Below, piece by piece: positions 12,101-24,100 of a stretch of 64,000 nucleotides of DNA. This DNA comes from Datnioides undecimradiatus (lineage: Eukaryota > Chordata > Actinopteri > Lobotiformes > Datnioididae), in contig WARS01000007.1 in the NCBI GenBank assembly GCA_008933995.1, forward strand, positions 6,258,923 through 6,322,922, written 5' to 3'. The translations under genes and the position numbers were made by a program. How positions within the stretch are numbered: position 1 is the stretch's first letter; the number at the start of each line of letters is the position of its first letter. The notes under the pieces were generated by a model that did no database searches, was not told the DNA's origin, and worked only from the letters and a program-made list of their open reading frames with translations.

Positions 12101-15100
12101 GAGGGCAAAACAGCAATTATGCTACAAATCAAACCTGTCCAGAAGCATCGGGGAACACATCAACAATAACCATGACGTAATTAGCGATTAATGATCTCGC
12201 TGAATCCTCTGAAGATTCAGCGGGCTGCAGCGAAGGAGCAGTGCACATATTTCGGTCACTCTATCTGATATTTTCTCTGAAATGAGTGCCACTTTATGAC
12301 AGAGAACTTTATGATGAGACGTGTTACACTTTGCTGCCATTCTATGGGAATTAATTTGAGAAATCAATCCCCAGGCTCTGACATCACAGAATATTAAACC
12401 ATACAGTCTGAATATCATAAATAAGGACCATTGATATGTGGATGCACTCTGTTCTGAAACGGCTCCTTGTCTGTCAGGACTGCAGCTCAGTCTGGGTCAG
12501 ACAGGGGAAACAGACCTCAGACAAACCCCGGGAGGCAGAAAAACACCCAGACCCCCCGTGTCGCTGACCCAAAAATAGAGAGGGAGAGACAACATCTCCA
12601 AGGCAACCGAGCCCTGGGACAGTCTGCAGTCTACAGAGAGGTGGCAGGAAGAGGACGAGGGCTGCTATAACTCCCCAAGTCTGACCCGACTGCTCGCCAG
12701 CCTGCGACATGTCCTGCTAAATTCCTCCATTTAGAGAAGCAGGAGGGAGCACTCAGAAAACCTGTGTAACATTCATTCAAATTTGACACAGGATGAGTCT
12801 GAGGGGCAGCGACTAAACACTCCTGTTGATTTAACTTAAAGCACTTAGTCGTTAGTAGCGAAATGCTGTGTGAATAGTTCCCATATGGGTTTGTTTGCAG
12901 ATACGTGTTTATTTCCTTCTCTGGAACTGAACACCTGCCCAGACATGGGAGATAAAATGTAAAAGACTTTAATCCTTCTTTTTGGCAGGACTTGGGTTTA
13001 AAAAGTCACACTGCACAGGAAATATCAGCTGCAAGTTTGACTGAAGGCAGCACAGCGCTGAAACCACCAATACACCTTTTAGATAAATAATACACCAGTG
13101 ACACATTATAGCAACTACTTTAACCTGATTCAGTTATGTGCATGAAGCAAAGGAAATAAAAGCCCTGCAGTGTAGCATGTAGCCAGACACAATCAAATTA
13201 CAGTTCAAAACAAAAAGAACTGGAAATGTCAGAGCAAAGAGATGCTGCCATAATGAAAAACAGTTTTATAACAGCACCATGACTTTATGCAGTCCAAGAC
13301 AAAGACCTTATTAAGTAAATATGCTGGCAGTTTAACATGTTGGCTGCGTCTGAAGGCAGACATGCGTCACAGACAGAGTTTGTTTCAAAAACACAGTCCC
13401 TCTCATGTCATATCTGTCTAAAAAAAAAGAAATTTCTCTTTACCTTGATGGTCATCTGGTTGAGGAGGTGACCAGTGTGGCAGACTTTGTTGTTGGCCCT
13501 CTGAAGCTCCGCCTCCAGCTCATCCATCCTTTTCTGACACTCCTGCAGCTTGCTCTGGAGCCACGAAACAAAGCCGGTGTCATAAGAGTTCTATTATATC
13601 CTATAAAGGCGTCAATGGTGGGCAAATATTTACCATTGCATTGTCATTGAAATTGTATTTGTATAAGGACTGTATGCTGCTGTAAACCTTGCACATCCGT
13701 TAGTCATACTGTGTGCATGCGTGTGTTTACCTGGAGCTCCTGGTTCTTGGTGTAGTAGTCGTCTCGTCCCTGCTGCAGCTGTCGGATCTGACTGTGCAGC
13801 CTGGTCACCACAGTCTCCCGGTCATCCCACAGCTGCCTGTACCGCTGCTGCTCTACCTGCAGACTCTCCCTCAGAGACAAGATGTCCACACTCTGCAGGT
13901 TCAGCTGGTCCTTCTGCGCACACGCACGCACGCACACACACACACACACACCACAGAAATACAAGTTGAGTACAGAGTGTACAACATGTCTAAATTAACT
14001 TATTTGATGGCAGCGTTCAGCAGGTTGTGCCATTTTTCTTTTAATGGTTCAGCTGGACTTGAAACTGCAGCAGGGATGGACACAGAGGTACTTTCTTCAT
14101 AATCCTTAATTATCATTCTCTGAAGATTTGCTGAAAATGAATCATTTCAGCTGACGTCTTGTCTGTAATCCAATCTGACATAGAAAACAGCCTTTGTGGT
14201 TTCTTTCTAACCATCACTTGTTGGAAAGGACTGATCTATAAACAAAACAGCTTCAGCTGCATGGTCTCTGGTTCATGCAGAGATGATACTGACCACAGCC
14301 TGAGTTGTGAAATGCAACAAATGCCTCAGTGCCCAGTGGATATCTCTAAAGAACATACACCAGTACGCGTGCAGCACTTCATTACGCTTAAGAAGGGCTA
14401 ATCTGCGATGATGAGCACACGCAAACTTGCCATAGCGTTGTTCTGCTCCTCCAGTGCAGTGGCATTTATGATACGTCGGAGGAGGCGTCGGTTGCGGACG
14501 GCGTGCTGCTCCCTCTTGTAGCGCTCGTACAGCAGCTGGTTGTGCAGCAGGAGCAGCTGGCTGCGCAGCGTGTGCAGCTCGTCCAGCGGCGCTGAGCCTG
14601 GGGAGGCCGCCGTAATAATAATGTAATTAACACAGTCACATGCCTGACACCCAGACACACTACTAGAAATGAGCTTAATTATTATTCACGTGTGGAGCAC
14701 CAGAATAGCTAAGGTGATGTAATGAGGATATAACAGAAATATTATACAAAGCAATGATTTCAGTGCCATGGCCAACATGATACTGGTGAACTATATAAGT
14801 TTATGTCTTTGAATTTTACAAAAGGAAGCTTTGCTCATCAGCCTCTCACACACCAACTGTCTAGAAATAATATAAAGTAATTTAATTAGTACAGCTGGTT
14901 CTAGCTTCACACAGTCCTTTCAATTTGTTGATTTCATATCACAGTAAAAGTGTTTTTTTTTCATTTGCATCTGAATTGCATAGTACGTTAAAACAAACAC
15001 AATGACAAGCTTGTGATACATGTGTCAGATATATTTCGTTCAGGTTACGGCTGCAGGTCGTCGCATATTATTGCACCAAAAATGCTCAAAGTAATTCAAA

Positions 15101-18100
15101 GGGGGGTTGTCACTGAAATGTGACCACAGCAGCAACCCAAAAATGCTAAATGGACACTGAACATTTGGTCAGATTCATAACCACGCTCATCTGTTATGTT
15201 TCCAATATAAATTACAAATTTGATTTAATATGGCTTTTTTTAATAACACATTCTGCTTTTGACTTAGTAACATTTCTGTTTCTATTTTTACATGAAAAAA
15301 CAAAGTTTGACATTAAAATGAAGGTACTGGAAATGTGTTTTGTAACAGTTGTTAAAAATGTTCTAAAATTACATCATCCTGTCAAAATGTTGAAATAACA
15401 AAAATCCCCCGTCCTTTCGCCCAGCCTTCCAAAAAATGTATCTGTCATGTTTTGGAGATAAAGAAGAACAAATAAACAGAGAAAATGTTCAGCAGATGTT
15501 CTGTAAAATCAACAAGTCTTTTAATTCCACTTTTAACTCTGACATTATGGCTGCTATTTACCAGCAAAGACGTCACATGACAAAGACGTTTAAAATGTGA
15601 ATAATGTCGCGCTTTTCAATCTCCACGACTGGCCAACGTAACTCTGGACACAGGGCCTCACTTGTTAACAGGGACGAGGGGGGAGAGAGAGCGCAGGGGG
15701 AGACCATTTGGAGAAGAATTCTCCTGAGAATTTGATCCGAGACATTCACAGTCTCTCTCCACCGCTGAGTCAATGCCACAAGCACTGAGAGGAGTTTTGT
15801 TTCAGATGCAATCGAGAATACATGACTCCTATCAGTCAACCGGGCGGGAGACGATGAAACTCCAGAGGTGTAATTACAAGTTGGCAGCAGGTTTTAACAA
15901 AAACACAGTGATCCTATGTTGCTGTGAGCTGCAGCTGGAGCAAATTAGATTCTTGCTCTGGTTGACTGAGTGCGCTCAGAGGTAAATAAAGAACGAAGAA
16001 GAACTTTCTGAGCTGATCGGGTTGTGCATGACTGTGGGAAGTTTCTGCGTTTTGATAAACCGCACTTGAACAAAGTCCCTGTCCGGCTGGCTAACATTTA
16101 AACATGCTGTTCATGTCTCTGAGCTTGTGACGAATCACTAGTCATGCCTAAATAATGCTCTATCTGCAGTCTCTATAATAGCTCCTTTTATCTGTGTTGG
16201 ACAGTGTAGTGGTGCGAGTGTTTTACCTCCGAAGTGTGTCCAGTCAGCTGACTTACTTGGCAAAGGTAATCTGTGAAAGGAGAGAGAGTGAAAAGACATT
16301 TTATGAGCATGTCCTATCTGGGATGCTTCTCTTCTCTCTGCTGTTAAATAATTCATGTCAGTCGGGATGTGAATCATACCATTATTTTTAGTAGAGAAAA
16401 CAGAAACGGTGCCAATAACCACTTAACTATGTGTGTAAATGAGTGTTTTAGCTTCTGGTATTGAAAAAGGGGGAAAAGAATGAAACATTTTGCGTGTTAA
16501 CGTGTTTGCTGCCACATTTCATTGACGTAAGCTACCGTTTTAAAACATAAACTATGTCCCCAAATGTTACAATATCCTGCCGGTATGGTAAATACAAAGA
16601 TACACAAAGCCAGGAGGTTGTTAGCTTAGCTTAGCATAAAGAAATGACAGTTAGCTCAACTGTCAACAGGTAACAAAGTCCTCTAACCAGCTCCTGTAAA
16701 GCTTACTCACAATTAACATGCTGTATTTTGTTTGTCCATTAAATGTGTAAATACAACACACTGTGGTTTTATGGGATGTTTTGTGCTGCAGCTATTTGTC
16801 TGGGTGCAGTGACCACGTGGAGTTGCCACGTTGTTGCCAGGCAACCAGAGGAGACCCCAGCAGGTTGTGGACAGAGGCTGGCTAGCAATTTCCCCCTGCT
16901 TCCAGTGTTGATGCTAAGCTAACTGTCTCCTGACCTCAGTTTAATTTTCGAATGCACAGATTTGAGAGTGTTATCGATCTCGTTCAACTCCTGCAGAGAA
17001 AGCAAAAAACAAATTTTCAGGATTTTCTTCCCCTAAAAGACCAAAAACAGAGGGTGAATGTTAAAAAGTGAAGTTTACTTTATTTACTTCAGAAGCCTGT
17101 TTCCAATTATCTTGCAATAGTTTTGTTACAGTATCATCATAATCTGGTCTCCTGGGGCCATTTTCTTCCCTCTGTTTGCACCATTAGTTTCCCTCTATCT
17201 GCTCTGATGAAGACAGTACACGTGGCAGTGATGAAGGACTGAAGTGAGCAAACCCAGACTGCTCTGTGCCCGGCGTCGACTTTGCTGACACCATCTCTGC
17301 TGTTGTATTATTGGCTCAGAGGACTGGCTCTCACTTTGTGCATGTATGTGTGTGGAGAAGGAAAGGGGCCGGTGGATCTTGAACAATGTCATACTTGTTC
17401 TCGACTGGGTGTTTCCTTTTCGGCTGCAGTAATAGACTGGAAACGATCCAGGCAGGCTCTGCGCAGTGAGCAGTACATCATAACACACTCCTGAGTTTTA
17501 CACTGACAGAGCTGGAGACCACTCAGACAGTAAATGCCACCACTGCTCCACTACATGTGCTAATTTATGAACTGAAAAGTCTTAGAGATTGTTCTTCTGG
17601 AGGTGGCAGCGGTGCAAGCATAAATAAAGAAAGAAACGCACCTGTCATGAGAACGTCAACAACAATAAGAGCAGTTACCTCTTGAGCACTTTATCGTGGG
17701 CGTCGCTCCCCTGCTGAACAAGGCGATCCAGCACCTCCAGTGGTGAAGCAGACACTACTCCTTCCTCCTCCCCGTCCTCCAACCCCTCCTCCCATTGTGA
17801 CAGCCTCTCCATCGCCGCCTTGTGCACCGCCTCCGACGTCTTCTGGCCCACGAAGAGCGAGGCCGCTCTGGGCAGGGCCAGGTCAAAGAACGACTCATAG
17901 GGCACTGGGGCCGGGGTCTTGCTGCATGGGCTCGGGGAGAGCATCCCAAACTTGCCCACCTCATCGTCCGGGGCGGAGGGGCTCCGGTGCAGGTGGTGAT
18001 CGATGGGGGTGAAGCCTGACTGGAAGGACCAGGACTGCTCGAGGCCTAGGGCTGAACTCCTGCTGTCTCCTCCTGCTCCTCCACCTCTTTCACTCCCAAC

Positions 18101-21100
18101 ACCACTGGTACGTGCTGTGTTCTCCGCTTTGTCTGGTGTCGATACAACATGGTGGGTGTCTCGAACTGGGCCCCCAGGCTGGGCGTTGGAGAGGGTCTTG
18201 TCTTGTGCCTGGCAGCCAGTCAGAGTCTCGGTGGTGTGATAGAAAGGGGAGTCGAAGCCCCTCAGGCCCGACAGCTCCTGCTTATCCTCTGTGATCTTCA
18301 GCAGCTCCTCTGTGATGGCAGCTGCAGAAGAAACAACATATGGAGGATTGAGGTGGAGTTAAACCTGTATGTATGTTCTGAATGTCAAAGTCTGCGCTTA
18401 AATACTTCCGCAGTTACAAGACGTGCCGAGTACCTGCTATCCCACACAGAAAAACTGGAAGTTTCGGGCTTCTTTGTGTCCCCGAAGACAACAGAAATCT
18501 TTAAGTCTGAGCAGCTAGCTTTAGCAGCAGAGCTTGTGCCTTTTGGCAGATGCTTTTATCCAAAGTGGTTCACAGAACTACAGGTGCATTTAGTTTTAGT
18601 ACAAGTGGCTTGAGTGGGATTTAAACCAATAACTGCGCAGAACTCGCCAAATGCACAGGGATGTGTTAGCATACAGAATATTTAGTCCACGAGCTCAGGC
18701 TCATTTAGCCTAACAGGAAAAGGAATTCACGTATGTAAAGATCACATCCAGATTAAAACTTTTTGGAGTTAAAATCAAACATTGTACTGACCCACTATGC
18801 TACGAATCATGCGCAATTCTGATGCACTGTCAATCACAAGTAGATGTATGGCTGCGAAAAAGGCTCCAAACAATATCTGCATATGCATTTGTATTAGGAA
18901 ATGCCAAAATAACACAATGTTCAATCATCTGTGAGCCAAATCAGTTGCCACACTACAATACAAAATAGTATTAGAGGTCTACATGTCCACATATTCATAT
19001 TGAATATTGCTTACCAATCAACTGCAGCATCTTCACAGTGAAAATATAATTTCATTGGACTCATTCTGTCTTTCTGCCAGACCACCTCATGTACATTTGT
19101 TCTTGGTTTATTATTTGTCTTGAAGAGGACAATGAGAATGTGAGTCACACACCGACTGGATCTGGTTCTGTGAGCTATACCAGGAAGTCGACACTCACCC
19201 TCCTCCTTCTCTTTCTCCGTTCTCAGCTGAAGCTCCAGCTCCTGTTTCTTCATGAAGACCGACAGCTCTGTCAAAGTCATGGAGACGTTTTCAGCAGCTC
19301 CTGCATCTGAAGGGGAGAGGTGTGTGTCACAACTACGAATATTACTTTTGGGAAAAGACAGAAGTTTCCACCTCAGTGGATTTATACAGGTTCATTTACA
19401 GGTGCTGACCCAAAGTTCAGAACCTGTCAGGACCTTTAGGTTGTAATGAATGATGACAGGATTGCAGCACTTATCGTAACTGACCTCTGTTTGGGGCCAC
19501 TTCTGCACTTTTCTCTGTATCTTTCACTGGCTCCTGCCTCACCAGCGCCGGCTTGTTGCTCTCACCTTGACGACGATCCTGGAAAGTGACACAGGTCATA
19601 GTTTTATTATATTATGAATTCAATTTGGAAACAAAGCCGTGATTCGCTCTGTTTCTGAGAACATTTATAAATTTTGAAGTATAAATGAAATCCACAACTG
19701 CCCATCAAACCCACTGACAGGGCACTTTTTAAATCAAGGAGTGTTTGAAGGACAACGTTTTAAAATGGAGGGGAGAGCAAACCTTTCTAGGTGGACTGGA
19801 CTGAACTGTGTTGGCTGGTAAGGAGATTATGGGGAAGTCATCTGATAGGGTGGGAGGTGGGGAAGAGGTGGCTGGAGTGCTGGAGGCAGGCGTTCCTTTC
19901 CCTCCTGCTCAGATCAGCAGAAGACAAAGTTCAGTTAAAGCATAAGAAACAGTGCACTGACAGCCGGGTTGTAATTATGAGAGTGTTGACCTGATGTGCA
20001 GTGGAAGCGGCTGGGAAGGTGTGAGGCACTGTGGGAGAACTCCAAGTTGGGCGACATGCCCCTGGAGGAGGGGGGCGTGGCCATGCCACACAACGAGGAG
20101 GGGCTCCACAGAGGGTCCTTCCCCCCACAGGAAGAGTTGAGTTCACAGGTGGAGTTCTGCAAGGAAATAGACACCAAAGAGCAACATGATCCACGATGTG
20201 ACTGAGCAAACATCACAATGGATTACAGAGATGTCAGATTAGAAATAAAATGAGATCATGTTAATTAACTCAGCCCTGTTTCAAGTCGTCATGCTAACCT
20301 AATCCCTGAAGCCAACCACCTCTGCTATCAAAACAGAACAGTCTATACTTTTCTGAAATAAAATATTAACCCTCAGATAAAAGCAGAGGTGCCATTTCAC
20401 ACAGCAAACTGGCTTATATTCATAATGAGTGGGGCTGTTGTTTAGGCATCCACCAACTGACTTGATCATGTCAAGATCGGGGTGCTCCACCACTGCCAAA
20501 CCATGTCTTGGAGGAAGGGTAGTTGTAGTCTGTCAAGATCTAGAGTACAAACATCCAAACACCCACCTTGCTGAATCCATTTCCTGACCTCACGTCAGAG
20601 AAGGTTTCAGAGGAACTTGAAGTTTGGCGTTTGGTATTAAATGACTGCATCATATCCTGTTTAATTATTCAATAACCATTATTCAATAACATTAACTGTA
20701 CTCTCCCCAGCATAACACAGTTTACTCGCGATGAATCTCCACAAACAATAACAACAGTATCAGCAAACACAAGTCAACAACACAAAATGAAATGAAAAAT
20801 CTGTTTTTTCTCAAACTGCTGTGTCCTCCATGTTTTTTTTTTTTTAGTCTGGCTGGTTTAGCGGAGCTAGCGTAGAGACAAATCCTCAGACAGACCCCGG
20901 GGGGCAGAAAAACACCCAGACCCCTCCCTTGTGTGGCCTCCACAATAATAGAAAGGAGGAGGTGGCATCACCATGGCAACTAGCTACAGGGAGTGTCTCC
21001 TGAGAGGTGGCGGACAGAGGGCAAGTGTTACAACTCCTGAAGCTTGACCCGACTGTTGGTCCGCCTCATGACTCTGATGAACTAAAACTGTCCACTCGCC

Positions 21101-24100
21101 TCTTCTCTGCATCTTTAACAAACATGGAGGGCAGTCGCTGCTCTGATCAAGAGCTTTGTGTGGGCTCTGGAGGAAAGCACTCAACTCACTACAGATGACA
21201 GGTGATATATGGAGTATAAACATGATCACGTGTACAAGAGCTAGCAGCACACAGGAGCTTCACAATGCAGCGTGATGTTCCCCTCTGATGAGTTACTGAC
21301 CAATCTCCTGTGTCCTAAGCCTGGACTCTGACAGCTCTTGACCGTATTATGGATGATCTTACCTGCCGTCGGGAGGTCTGTGGGCTGCGGTAGGAGGACT
21401 GTGTCCCTGAGAAGGGGGGCAAGGACAGGGGCGGGGGTAGCGGCTGCCGTGGAGTCGAGAATGGGGTCGAAGAAGAGCTTCCTGTTGTCGAGAAGATAAA
21501 CAGTCTGATCAATCTTTAAACAGACGCGCCTAACAACCTGCAGGGCGCCTCTGCTCTTTTGGACACCAATGTTTGGTGTTTGTCCTTTAAACCAGTTAGA
21601 AAACACAATGTGTGGTTTCAAAACTACAAGGGAAAAGGCACAACTGTCTCCACATAATTATTTCCAGTGCTGATTCATTTGTAGATATTTTTTATATTAA
21701 TTGATTAATGGTTTAAAATATAAAAAATGATGTGAAACATGTGAAAGTCACTGAATTCGCATGTGGTGAAAGATGCTCTGTGTAATCAATCAACACATGT
21801 GCTCAGATATCAGCAAAACACATAATATCTCTGCAGGTTTTTAGGTCAGGACATTAGATCGTTCCTAGATATGGATCCTTGCTTTTGCAGTTAGTATGTA
21901 GCTTGTTGGAAAAGGCTGAAACAGACATTCTGAGCTGGTTAAATTAACCAGAAAATATTTCTCAACAGATTTTCTTCCAGAAAATAGACTGTATCATGAA
22001 AATATTGATATTCTGATATAAAATTACACATGCCAAGATAAAGGATTTGATACATTTAACGCACATTTGACATGACTCAAACTCTCGCTAGAGATTACCA
22101 GAGACTTCCAGCAGAAAAACAAAAACTTGAATATGAAGAATCTGAATCACAAAATCATTATTACCATTATTACTGGGGACTGTTAAGGTAAACACGATGA
22201 CATCTGAGGCACCACTACTCATCCTGTTTAATCCTCACGACTGCAAACTGTCATAACACTGCATGTGTAATAACCGCTGCTGTCTTCAACATCTCGTTAA
22301 GGACGGAGATCATGGTTCTAATTACTTATTCATCTCCATGCTCTAGACTGTGAGCCAGTGCCACACAGGCATGCCTAATACTTACTATTACTACATAGAT
22401 ATGTACAAATATACACAGATATATATGTAAATCTGCTTACATATGAAATTAAGAAATTGCATCTGTAAGATGCGTATTTATTGTTCATTGTGCTTGTTAG
22501 AAAATGAGTGTTTCCTCTCAAATGTAAACATCAGTATCTGTCTATGAACTCCAGTCTGTTTTGGGCTACTTTCACGTGTATGAGGTGATTTCTGACCGTA
22601 GCTGCTGTGGAGGTCTGTGTAGGGGCTGGAAGTGCAGTCTTGTGGTCGCAGATGGATTTGGGGGTAAAAGTTCTCAGGCATGGTGGCGTAGCCCTCCTCA
22701 CAGGAGGCCTCCTTGGGGTCTAGAGACACTTTGGCACATTCGATGACGATGTCGTGGATTTCATACTTTTTCCACCTACAGCAAAGCAAAATTAGTCAAG
22801 GAGGTGGGGTTAGGCTTGGAGGAGAGGTTTCAACATTGCATTGTTCTTTGCCAGGCAGAGTCTCGGACTTACCTGGTGGGGTCGAGCTCATGGTCCTTGG
22901 TTCCTGTAACCAGTTCCGGGTGAATGCGAACGTGTTCAAGCATTGGCTGAAACACACAATTTACATTAGTTACCATTCGGCTCTCTGATTAGGAGCAACA
23001 GAGCGCAGCAAGCAGGGAGAACATCCTCACCTTCACAACTTCCTCAAAAGTTTCCATGTTCTCCTTCATGCTGTAGTGGGAGCGCAGGTAGGACACAAAG
23101 TTGCACGGGTACATGCCGTAGAGACGGTGGAAGAGTGAATAGACGCTGGCGTGCAGGTGGATTAGGTAAACTTCTGACACATGTCCTGAACGTGTGGAAC
23201 ACGTCAAAGAAAAAATAAGAAAAATTCAACATAGAGAGCAAAAAATAAGGCAGAGCCTCAGGTTTCTGTTGTTTGTTTTGGTCTACTTGAACACCCAGAC
23301 TCCCTTTCCTGTGACCAAATTTGGATTTTCACGCTCCAGTTAACTGCCTCAATGGCTGCCACTGCAAACATCCGTTCAAAGGCCTATGAGCTGTTGAATC
23401 TTTTTATAAATTAGATTTAAATAATACAATAAATACAATATTTCAGTTTTAAAAAAAGATTCATAACAATATTGAGTATATACCAAATTCTTTGTTTTTT
23501 GAGCCATGACAGGAAGCTCGTACCGGGATTCTTAAGGTTCCAAGATGCCAAACGGCCGAAGATGTCAAAATACTCCCACAGGTGTTGTTTCCCAGCTTGA
23601 GGGATCATGGGTAGCAGAGTGATCAGCACCAGCACTCCAGTTATCAGCACTACAACGTCTGTATCCGTCTGCAAACAAGACAAAGGTGTTCAAGGTTAGA
23701 ATAGTTTGTCAGAGGTTGAAATCAAACCTGTCTTATATTTCCTAATATGTGTTTATAATGATGTATAATGTAATGTATAATGTAATATTGAAAACAGTTA
23801 TTAAACACAGATTAGATGACCACTGAGATGGGTGGGAAAGAGTGTCAGCGTAGTGCGTTGCCATTCTCACACTCAACACTGCTGATTAGCTCCAAATACA
23901 AAGTACATCTGAGGTTAACTGCAAAGTCCACAGTATTTCAGTTGTATTCAAAACCAGCATTGCACAAACAAACGTGCACATTTTTGCATAAAGCTGCCAA
24001 CTTTCTTTTACATAGCAGTCATTTTGGGGTTTTTAACAATATTTATTCATGTATTGTGAATTTCCTATTTATGTTTCCTTACCTGCTGCACTTGCTTTTA

